The translations under genes and the position numbers were made by a program. Of a stretch of 64,000 nucleotides of DNA, positions 6,958-14,417 are shown piece by piece. Origin of the DNA: JAJZEO01 sp964477345. Lineage in GTDB: Bacteria; Chlamydiota; Chlamydiia; Chlamydiales; 2-12-FULL-49-11. Each line of letters begins with the position of its first letter. Position 1 is the first letter of the stretch. The stretch covers positions 1-64,000 of the forward strand of contig CAYZDL010000006.1 in assembly GCA_964477345.1 (NCBI GenBank), read 5' to 3'. Under the pieces are notes generated by a model. It did not search any database. It had not been told where the DNA came from and saw only the letters and a program-made list of their open reading frames with translations.

Positions 6958-8876
6958 GAAGCCTCATCAAAAGAAGATTGAAGGGATCTTGTTTTAGCTT
7001 CCTGGTAAATGGTATTAAAGAAGTGTTCAATTGAGAGATCTTGGTGTTTCGCTCCGTGCCTTGTTCTAATCGAAAGGGTCTTTTTCTCACACTCTTCATC
7101 GCCCAAAGTAACCATGTAGTTGACTTGTTCGATTTGAGCTTGCCTGATTTTTTTGCTCACCGATTCATTGGTTGAATCGATTTCACAAAGAAGTCCACGA
7201 CTTTCACACGCCTCTTTGATCACTTCAGCAAAAGGTTGATGCCTGTCGGCAACGGTGATGATTCGAACTTGTCTTGGGCTAAGCCAGAGAGGAAATCTCC
7301 CTGCAAAATGTTCGATGATGATTGCCAAAAAACGCTCCAAAGAGCCATAGAGTGCCCGGTGGATCATGATCGGACGTTTAGGGGTTCCATCAGAGGAGGT
7401 GTATTCGAGCTTGAATCGTTCAGGAAGAGACATGTCAAGTTGGATCGTACCACACTGCCAAGATCTTCCAATGGTGTCTCGCACGTGGATGTCTATTTTA
7501 GGGCCATAAAAAGCGCCATCGCCTTCGTTGATTCGGTATTCTCTTCCCCAGCTGTCGAGAGCGGCTTTTAAAGCCTTAGTCGTCATTTCCCAATCTTCAT
7601 CGGATCCAATGGTGTCTTTCTCGGGTCTAGTCGATAATTCGAGGTTGAAATGAAGGCCGTAGGGGGCATAAAGCTCTGTTACGAGACGGAGGACACCCAA
7701 GATCTCTGATTCGATGTCTTCAGGTTTCATAAAAATATGGGCATCGTCTTGGTGGAAGCACCGAACGCGGAGCAAGCCCGATAGAGAGCCAGACAATTCA
7801 TGCCGGTGGACGTTTCCAATTTCTGCGACTCGCATAGGCAAATCGCGGTAGCTGTGTTTGCTGGAGGCAAAGTAGAGCATGCATGCAGGACAATTCATTG
7901 GCTTAATCGCGTAGGTCCGCTCATCGATTTCGCTTAGATACATATTTTGTCGGTAATTGGCCCAGTGACCCGATTGCTCCCAAAGGGAACGGTCCATCAT
8001 GATCGGTGATTTTATTTCTGTGTAATCGGCCTTGCGATGAAGTTCGCGCCAATAATCGAGCATCTTATTCCAAATGATCATCCCATGAGGCTCAATGAGA
8101 GGCATTCCTGGGGCGACATCGAAGAATCGAAAGAGGCCTAATTTTTGTCCCAAGATGCGGTGATCGCGCTTTTTTGCCTCTTCGAGAAGATCGAGATACT
8201 CTTTTAACAATTTTCGATCAGGAAAGGAGATTGCATAGACGCGTGTCAATGATTCGCGCTCTTGGTCACCACGCCAATAAGCGGCTGATGTCTTCATACA
8301 CTTGAAGGCTTTAATTTTTCCAAGATTGCTCAAATGAGGACCACGACAAAGATCGAAAAACTCTCCCTGTTGATACCCTGTGATAGGGGAGGCATCATCA
8401 AACTCTCTGATTAATTCGAGTTTAAAAGGGTTGTTTGCAAAAGTTTTTTCCGCTTCTTTTTTAGAGGTAAATGCCTTTCTGTGTGGTTTGTAGTTTTCTT
8501 TGATGATTGCTTGAACTTCTTTTTCAATCTTCTCAAAATCGTCTTCACTCAAAGAAAGGTTGGCAAAATCGTAGTAAAAGCCATGATCAATGGCAGGACC
8601 GATCGTAGGTTTTGCATCAGGAAAGAGCCTCAAAATGGCTTGAGCCAATACGTGGGCTGAGGTGTGCCAAAAAACGTGTTTTCCTTCTGTGTCGTTAAAT
8701 GAGTGGATTTTGATTTTATCTCCCGCTTTAAGGGGGGTAGAAAAATCCTTTGCTTCTCCATTGACAAAGAAGGCGCAAGCCTCATCTGGAGCGCGCAAAT
8801 TTAATTTTTCAATCAAATCGAATCCCGACATTTCTTCAGAGATTTCGACTTCTTTTTCATTGCATGTTATTATCAT
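6954..8876 (-). CDS. thrS: Threonyl-tRNA synthetase
   Basis: Charges tRNA-Thr. The 640-aa product has an N-terminal TGS domain (about 1-60), the editing domain with HVLAQAILRLFPDAKPTIGPAIDHGFYYD, and the class II core: motif 2 (VRCFHQDDAHIF), zinc-ligand Cys in KPMNCPACM, the His in GNVHRHELSG, motif 3 (HRALYGSLERF) and the C-terminal anticodon-binding domain. I chose the ATG at 8876 (MIITCNEKEV); the longer frame to 8948 would add 24 unconserved residues and run into the divergent gene. Only 27 bases separate the two starts. It is the first gene of an operon with the DUF2721 and glycosyltransferase genes. Confidence 0.97.
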   Translation of the reverse strand: MIITCNEKEVEISEEMSGFDLIEKLNLRAPDEACAFFVNGEAKDFSTPLKAGDKIKIHSFNDTEGKHVFWHTSAHVLAQAILRLFPDAKPTIGPAIDHGFYYDFANLSLSEDDFEKIEKEVQAIIKENYKPHRKAFTSKKEAEKTFANNPFKLELIREFDDASPITGYQQGEFFDLCRGPHLSNLGKIKAFKCMKTSAAYWRGDQERESLTRVYAISFPDRKLLKEYLDLLEEAKKRDHRILGQKLGLFRFFDVAPGMPLIEPHGMIIWNKMLDYWRELHRKADYTEIKSPIMMDRSLWEQSGHWANYRQNMYLSEIDERTYAIKPMNCPACMLYFASSKHSYRDLPMRVAEIGNVHRHELSGSLSGLLRVRCFHQDDAHIFMKPEDIESEILGVLRLVTELYAPYGLHFNLELSTRPEKDTIGSDEDWEMTTKALKAALDSWGREYRINEGDGAFYGPKIDIHVRDTIGRSWQCGTIQLDMSLPERFKLEYTSSDGTPKRPIMIHRALYGSLERFLAIIIEHFAGRFPLWLSPRQVRIITVADRHQPFAEVIKEACESRGLLCEIDSTNESVSKKIRQAQIEQVNYMVTLGDEECEKKTLSIRTRHGAKHQDLSIEHFFNTIYQEAKTRSLQSSFDEAS

Positions 8877-8903
8877 CTTAAAAAGCGAGAAAGTTAAAAG
8901 TTT

Positions 8904-11063
8904 ATGGACTTTTTTAGGATAGCAGAAGAGGAGATGGTTTGCAAGCAAACCCTTGAGGCGGGTATTTCAGACCCTGATCAAGTGATTTGTATGCGACGAG
9001 CTAGGTTAATTGCAGGCCATTTGATCGATGAAAATGGGGAGTTCGATCTTGAAAAGGGAAGACAATTCAAAAAAATGCTTAATATTTCTACGCCGACCTA
9101 CTTGCAGACTTGGTTTTCTCTTCATGCTAAACATGTTCTCGATCTCTTTATCGAAAGCCCCCACGCTCGCTTACGCTTAAAACAACTCTCTCTCCCCCTG
9201 GCTAACCGATACATCGAAAATCTTATTGGAAGCAATAACGATAAGCGAGAGGTTTCTCTTGCCCTTTTCATTGCTTTATTAAGCCCCTTGAGGCAAAGCG
9301 TTGGATCGTGCTTTGCCACAGCGCCCTTGATGATGGTCCAATACGAACAGCCCTACTTTCTTTTTGAAGAGCTCTATAACCTTGTTACACGAGGACATCT
9401 TAAGAGAATCATCGAGGGGAAAGAGGTGAGGGTGCCGATGAGCATCAAGACGGGGCCAGGCAATCTTCTTCATCCGATGGGGCCCTATAGCCACCTTGAT
9501 CCCTCTTTGGTCGAAGCGATTGGCAGAAAGGGACCGCCACCCATCCCAGGTGAAACTGTGAAACGTTACATATCTCGAAACGCCGAAAATCCTTCCGTTG
9601 CCGAAGAGAATTTCAAAGGACAAGCACAGTCGCTTTTGCTTAAGGCCTACGAGTTTACAGTAGCTTCTCTCTCTGATTGGAAAACAGATTTTTCTAAGTG
9701 GAACATGTACACTTCACTCGGTCTTGATCCGAAAGAGGAAGGGGGGCTTGGAGAGGTAATTTTTCAGTTTCTTGAAGAATTAATTGGAAAGATCAATCAA
9801 AAAATCGATCAGTTTCAAGAAGAAATCATGATCGCTGATGAGCAAATTAGAGCCCTCGAGCTCATTTTATCTAATACCACCGAGCCAGACAGGATTAGGC
9901 GTCTACGAGGAGAGATTCAGGTTAAAGCCCACCATCTCTACGTGAACCAAGAAATGACCAGTGAAGAGGTTCAGCGGGCAAAGAAAATTAATGACTTTTA
10001 TAAGTTTATGAATGATGAATTAATGCGACTGATTCTCGATTATTTTCAAGAGGTCTACGACCCAGAAATGATCTCAGAAGAAGGGGAAATACTACAAGAT
10101 CGACCCGCAGGGTTTCGACTACTTTATAAATATGGTCGATCAGAGCCGTCAGTCTGGAAGATGATTTACTCCAAGGAAGAGTACAGTGAAAAGTTGGCGG
10201 CCTTTTTTCAAGCGATAGAACAAATGGTTGCACAAGGAAGTGAGATCGATGAAATCAGAGAACTGATCGAACGGCTCATCGCTAAAGTTCAAGAAGAGGC
10301 GTTCATTCAAAAAGCCATTCAACGAACCCGCCAAATGCATTTTAAGACCCTCAATGAAACAAAAGATCGTACCCCCTGGGCCTACGAATCGGGTGGATCG
10401 GTAGAAGATCTCATTTCGTGTTACTTTCGGATGGTCAATCTCCCCAAAAAATTTGAGATGAAACCAAAAAACCCTCACGATCTACTCTGTCACCTTCTTG
10501 AATGGATCAAAGATGCCCCTTATCGATTTACCAATCGATTCGATGCCGATCCGATGCAAGGAATGTTGATGACAAGCCCAGTCCACGCGTTTCTCTTCAA
10601 ACCAGGACTTCAACAATTTCGTAAAGCTTGGAGCTCGAACACTAACACCTATACCTATGTCCGCGATCAAATTGAAGGGAAATTTCAACAAACCTATTAT
10701 CAAAATCCGTTAACTTTCGAAGAGCTCTCGCAAATAACCCAGCTCTTTGGCCCTTTTGGCATGCCAAGGCTCCATCATTTTGATGAAATGCGCCATTGGG
10801 CAGAAAAAAAGCCGCCCCAGATTCAAACTCTCTTTTCCGAAATTGTCATCAATCTCTTCAAGACAAAATCGATTGAGATCGATTTGCCGTTTGGTGACAC
10901 AAATTGGGAATCAGATCTATTTACCTTTGTGATGAACCCGATTTACGGAAAGCTAGAGCTGTGGCGAAAAAATGGAAATCTTTTTCGGGCACTTCCTTCC
11001 TGGCAAGACCATTTTCAAGAGAAGAAATGGAATCTCTTCACCGAGCAATTCTTAGGTCAGTAG
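8904..11063 (+). CDS. Large conserved-looking protein with Gly-Ser-Cys-Phe motif, unknown function
   Basis: A 719-aa soluble protein without signal peptide or membrane helices. Residues 129-140 read LRQSVGSCFATA, which resembles the Gln-Gly-x-Cys-x-x-Phe/Ala surroundings of papain-fold cysteine peptidases, with Gln131 and Cys136. A later SPVHAFLFKPG could supply a histidine. A long helical segment around residues 290-400 is rich in Glu, Lys and Gln. I do not recognise a named family; the peptidase idea rests on the motif alone. It is divergent from thrS and probably a single-gene unit, as 250 bases without a clear gene follow. Confidence 0.8.
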   Translation: MDFFRIAEEEMVCKQTLEAGISDPDQVICMRRARLIAGHLIDENGEFDLEKGRQFKKMLNISTPTYLQTWFSLHAKHVLDLFIESPHARLRLKQLSLPLANRYIENLIGSNNDKREVSLALFIALLSPLRQSVGSCFATAPLMMVQYEQPYFLFEELYNLVTRGHLKRIIEGKEVRVPMSIKTGPGNLLHPMGPYSHLDPSLVEAIGRKGPPPIPGETVKRYISRNAENPSVAEENFKGQAQSLLLKAYEFTVASLSDWKTDFSKWNMYTSLGLDPKEEGGLGEVIFQFLEELIGKINQKIDQFQEEIMIADEQIRALELILSNTTEPDRIRRLRGEIQVKAHHLYVNQEMTSEEVQRAKKINDFYKFMNDELMRLILDYFQEVYDPEMISEEGEILQDRPAGFRLLYKYGRSEPSVWKMIYSKEEYSEKLAAFFQAIEQMVAQGSEIDEIRELIERLIAKVQEEAFIQKAIQRTRQMHFKTLNETKDRTPWAYESGGSVEDLISCYFRMVNLPKKFEMKPKNPHDLLCHLLEWIKDAPYRFTNRFDADPMQGMLMTSPVHAFLFKPGLQQFRKAWSSNTNTYTYVRDQIEGKFQQTYYQNPLTFEELSQITQLFGPFGMPRLHHFDEMRHWAEKKPPQIQTLFSEIVINLFKTKSIEIDLPFGDTNWESDLFTFVMNPIYGKLELWRKNGNLFRALPSWQDHFQEKKWNLFTEQFLGQ

Positions 11064-11315
11064 CGTAGCCAAAAATCAGGGGGTAAGCTTAACGCAAGGG
11101 AGATTTTAGTACCTACTCCAACATCTTCTGCGTGCATCATATGAATAAACAGCAGGATCGAAGTGGTAAATTTTCCTTCAAAAAGTTAATGGATAGTAAA
11201 TTTCACTTGGAGCCGAGGCATTACAAATTATTTGTTGACTACGAGTGGTGAAAAGTGTTCTATCCTCTAGGAAATTACCTACCAATGCTTTATAATTTGT
11301 TAATAAAATCGAGAG

Positions 11316-11453
11316 ATGTCTATGCAAGGAATCAGTCGGAGAAATGACATGGGTTTTACGTTTAGTGAGACGGTTAAAGAAATAAGTAATGCGATAGTTG
11401 ATGATAGCTCTTGCTCAAAAAAATTATTGCGAACTAGTTACGGCGGTAGATAA
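11316..11453 (+). CDS. Possible 45-aa small protein
   Basis: ATG at 11316 opens MSMQGISRRNDMGFTFSETV and runs to TAA 11451-11453. It ends two bases before the GTG start of the next gene. A GAGAG lies just upstream. A TATAAT (11291-11296) precedes it, and TTGACT occurs at 11235. The frame has no hydrophobic segment and I know no family. It may be a leader ORF coupled to the membrane protein or an out-of-frame remnant of its N-terminus. The rest of the gap from 11064 shows nothing else I can support. Confidence 0.35.
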   Translation: MSMQGISRRNDMGFTFSETVKEISNAIVDDSSCSKKLLRTSYGGR

Positions 11454-11455
11454 GG

Positions 11456-12202
11456 GTGGATTTTCTAGCTTTTCCTAAGGTAGGAAAGGGTCAAGAGTAC
11501 GAAGGAACTGGACCCTTTTTTGAAGAACATTGGAGCTATTGTGGGGCAATGGAGGCGTATGCGGTACAATGGACCCCCAATTTTAAAAATTTAGCTATAT
11601 ATTCATTGCCACTCATTGGGACCCTTGTAAAGTTGATCGATGGGGTGTTTGGCAACTTAAGTTTTACGATCCCTTGTAGGGCCATTCAATCCGAATTGAA
11701 TATAAATAAAGAATTTGAAGAGTTGCAAGATCGCGTCGCAGAGCTTAGGGTCAATGACTTTATTTTTCTTATTTCCCGAGCAATTCACATGATCGCATTT
11801 CTGGTTTTGGGTCTGTTTACCCTAGAGGCGGCCATGACTATTTTTTGGATGGAGCTTGTTTTCACGGCCATCATTTTTGCCTCTAGAGGGGAAGTTGCAA
11901 GAGCCATTCTCGATCAGCTTTTTAAAATGCAGATCAAGGAAGATGAACGTTGTTGCAAGATCCTTTTTGCCTATTTTTTGGAATTAGACGGGCAGATTGT
12001 CTTGGAGGATTTAAGGAGTATGTTCGGTGAGATAAAAAAAATATTATTAACCCATGAATCTCCTGATAATGAACTACTAGGTAAGATTTCGCCGATTCTG
12101 GACCGTTTAAGAAGTGTGCTCACACAATTCGAGCGTTTTAGGTCAGGTCCTGAAGTAATAAAATCTTTAAAATATATTATTAATAGAATTGAAAAAATTT
12201 AA
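11456..12202 (+). CDS. Membrane protein, paralogue of the following gene
   Basis: A 248-aa protein with a hydrophobic pair around residues 48-70 (AIYSLPLIGTLVKLIDGVFG) and another at 105-140 (LISRAIHMIAFLVLGLFTLEAAMTIFWMELVFTAIIFA), then a helical C-terminal domain. It aligns loosely with the next protein: NFKNLAIYSLPLIGTLVK against PHLLQFAIFLIPIVGMLVK, and VAELRVNDFIFLISRAIHM against VRHLQVSDILFGIASGGEM. The GTG start at 11456 sits directly after the small frame and lacks a normal ribosome binding site, so coupled translation or a later start (ATG 11549) is possible. The hydrophobic hairpins are reminiscent of chlamydial inclusion-membrane proteins, but that is only an analogy. Confidence 0.65.
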   Translation: MDFLAFPKVGKGQEYEGTGPFFEEHWSYCGAMEAYAVQWTPNFKNLAIYSLPLIGTLVKLIDGVFGNLSFTIPCRAIQSELNINKEFEELQDRVAELRVNDFIFLISRAIHMIAFLVLGLFTLEAAMTIFWMELVFTAIIFASRGEVARAILDQLFKMQIKEDERCCKILFAYFLELDGQIVLEDLRSMFGEIKKILLTHESPDNELLGKISPILDRLRSVLTQFERFRSGPEVIKSLKYIINRIEKI

Positions 12203-12236
12203 TAACCTAATTAATTACATAATTAATATCTTCTGT

Positions 12237-12242
12237 TATAAT
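12237..12242 (+). promoter_or_regulatory. Consensus -10 hexamer before the second paralogue
   Basis: A perfect TATAAT lies 22 bases before the ATG at 12265. The -35 is poor (TTACAT at 12215-12220, 16-base spacer) in a very AT-rich 60-base gap. A GAGGGTGG ribosome binding site follows. It would give a leader of only about 15 bases. Confidence 0.4.
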
Positions 12243-12264
12243 CTCATTATTAATTGAGGGTGGT

Positions 12265-13164
12265 ATGGGATTAGGCAGCGTTACAGAGTCAGGGGTAGTT
12301 TCCTTCTCGTGTTCCGTTTGGGAGGGTAGTGAAATTGTCTCTGAACTTCGAGAAGAGTTTTCCGAAAATTTCGAACCCCATTTACTTCAATTTGCGATCT
12401 TTTTGATCCCTATTGTAGGGATGTTAGTGAAGACCGAAGAGGTGATTCTTTCTGCTGAGAGTATCAAAGATGAGGCTCGGAAAGCGACAACTCTTAGCGA
12501 AGCGAACAGTCGTGTTAAAAAAAGGGTGAGACACCTTCAGGTGAGTGATATCCTTTTTGGGATTGCGTCAGGAGGGGAAATGTTCTTAGCTCTTGGAATG
12601 GGTCTCGTATCGATGCAGTTTCTTCCTTTTGTTTTACTTTCCTTAGTAGCTAAGACCGCTTTATTCATGTTCAAAGAATCGGGACTTTATGCTGGGTATG
12701 AAGATTATGTGCAGAGAAATAGAGTGATTGAGCCTCCGGAGAAGGTGCGTGAATCGACAGGTGAGCTTACACGAGATGATTGGGTTGAGGGGCTTATAGG
12801 CGGCTTTTTGTACTTGATTCCTTATCTGGGAGCCAAAGTAAAATATGACAATACTTTGATTACACGGGCTGAATACATTCATCCTGATTGTTCTAAAGAA
12901 AGACGAAAGCAGCTAGAAAAAATTCGAGAGGTTCACCGAATCGTTTCTATGGTAGCTAGGGCAATTTCATTGACGATCATTTTCGGTATTTGCAGCGCAG
13001 CTAGGGGGCATCCTCTTTTTCTTGGAATCGTCGTTGTGGCCATCGTTGCTGCTTCTTATTTCTCAGGCAAGGTCGATATGTTAGAGGCCTATGACAACGA
13101 TCTTAACGATTGGAAGAAACTTGCTCGCGAGAGAGCGCTTGTTAGGGTTTCGGGTGAGCAGTAA
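12265..13164 (+). CDS. Membrane protein, paralogue of the preceding gene
   Basis: A 299-aa protein with hydrophobic hairpins near residues 40-58 (LLQFAIFLIPIVGMLV), 95-130 and 235-270. It has two half-repeats: residues 42-56 (QFAIFLIPIVGMLVK) and about 180-193 (IGGFLYLIPYLGAKVK) are alike, so the protein may be an internal duplication of the unit found once in the preceding gene. ATG with GAGGGTGG ribosome binding site. Its last 76 bases overlap the 3' end of recD on the other strand. No known family; function unknown. Confidence 0.72.
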   Translation: MGLGSVTESGVVSFSCSVWEGSEIVSELREEFSENFEPHLLQFAIFLIPIVGMLVKTEEVILSAESIKDEARKATTLSEANSRVKKRVRHLQVSDILFGIASGGEMFLALGMGLVSMQFLPFVLLSLVAKTALFMFKESGLYAGYEDYVQRNRVIEPPEKVRESTGELTRDDWVEGLIGGFLYLIPYLGAKVKYDNTLITRAEYIHPDCSKERRKQLEKIREVHRIVSMVARAISLTIIFGICSAARGHPLFLGIVVVAIVAASYFSGKVDMLEAYDNDLNDWKKLARERALVRVSGEQ

Positions 13165-14417
13165 ACTGTCAGAGTTTTTCTTGCCCGTGTAGCTGCAGTG
13201 TAGATCATTTCTCGAGTGTAGGCTTCTTCACTAGGAGGCAAAAAAAGATGGACGTGATCAAATTCGCTTCCTTGGCTTTTGTGTATCGAAATAGCAAATG
13301 CAAGGGTGTAATTTGAAAGAAGGGCGATTGGGTAGGCCTTATCAAAGGTTGCAATCCCGTCTTGATAGAGTCCCATGTCTCCATTCATTAATCCGAGTTT
13401 ATAGTCGTTTTGAGTGATCATGATCGGTGAGGGGGTGATCCCTTTATGGAGTTCATTGATGGCATCGGTTCCAAAGGGACCGCTCTTAAAGGGAGTTATG
13501 ATGATGCTGTTGGCTTCTCTCATTAGGGGTGGTGATTTGGGTAGATCAATTCGTTTGACCGGTAAATGAGGCGTCGAAAGAAGTTCTAAAGCTGATTTAG
13601 CATCTCCTTCACGAAAATAACTTGCGAGCTGCTTTATAGAAGAGATATCGGTTCTTTTAGTTTCATTGAGATTGATGGTAAGGAGGTTTTCATTTTGGCA
13701 AAGGTCCCGGAAAATCGCCCCTGCTTGGATTGGGGGGAGTTGATCGGGATCTCCCATAAGAAGAATGTGGGTGTGTGGAAGAATCGATTCAAAGAGGAGC
13801 TTAAAGAGACGAATGTCGATCATAGAGCACTCATCGACAACTAGAAGATCACAAATAATCGGGCGTCTTGATTTTGAAAACGATTCTCCTTGCCGAATCT
13901 GTAAAAGCGAGTGGAGAGTTTTTGTTATCGCTTTTGGATGTTTAAGACGAAGGGCAGCCTTTCCTGTTGGGGCTGTTGCGATGATCTGTTTTGCGGGAAA
14001 CGCTTCGATGATTTTGCTCGCAAGATAGGTTTTTCCGCAACCAGGCCCTCCTGTGACAATGACGAGTCTGTGATCGAAAATCGCTTCAAAAGCGCGTTTT
14101 TGGGCGGGGTAGAGCTCGATTGGAATGGGTGGTGCACGATGTGTAAGGGGAGTTTGATGAGTGATTTTATCTAGATGTAAGGTAAACCCCTTTTCAAGAT
14201 CGTAATTTCTTCTCAAATAACAACGAGCTCCTTCGATGACGATGGGGGAGTCTTCTTCATGAGCGAGTGCGATCAATTCATCAGGGAGCGTCTCAAAAAG
14301 TAGATACGGTTTTCCCTGTCGGCTTTGATTGAATAGTTGGGAAAGAAAGTGGAACGCGTCTTGAGATCCTGAAGGGAGAAGGGCTTTTGCAAAAAGAAGG
14401 TCGATGGTGTGGGTCAT
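13089..14417 (-). CDS. recD: Exonuclease V alpha subunit (RecD helicase), short form
   Basis: The 5'-3' helicase of RecBCD. The 442-aa product is clearly shorter than E. coli RecD (about 608 aa) and has a reduced N-terminal RecB-contact domain. Superfamily 1 motifs are all present: Walker A GGPGCGKTYLASK, VVDECSMID (Walker B), MGDPDQLPPI (motif III) and AISIHKSQGSEFDHV (motif V/VI region). It overlaps recB by 4 bases and is the last gene of a recC-recB-recD operon. Its end overlaps the opposing membrane-protein gene by 76 bases. Confidence 0.92.
   Translation of the reverse strand: MTHTIDLLFAKALLPSGSQDAFHFLSQLFNQSRQGKPYLLFETLPDELIALAHEEDSPIVIEGARCYLRRNYDLEKGFTLHLDKITHQTPLTHRAPPIPIELYPAQKRAFEAIFDHRLVIVTGGPGCGKTYLASKIIEAFPAKQIIATAPTGKAALRLKHPKAITKTLHSLLQIRQGESFSKSRRPIICDLLVVDECSMIDIRLFKLLFESILPHTHILLMGDPDQLPPIQAGAIFRDLCQNENLLTINLNETKRTDISSIKQLASYFREGDAKSALELLSTPHLPVKRIDLPKSPPLMREANSIIITPFKSGPFGTDAINELHKGITPSPIMITQNDYKLGLMNGDMGLYQDGIATFDKAYPIALLSNYTLAFAISIHKSQGSEFDHVHLFLPPSEEAYTREMIYTAATRARKTLTVYCSPETLTSALSRASFFQSLRSLS

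Noticed and set aside
11064..11315. A possible gene or RNA in the gap after the 719-aa protein gene
   Set aside because: No frame of protein-like composition and no clear RNA fold; only scattered AT-rich promoter-like words.
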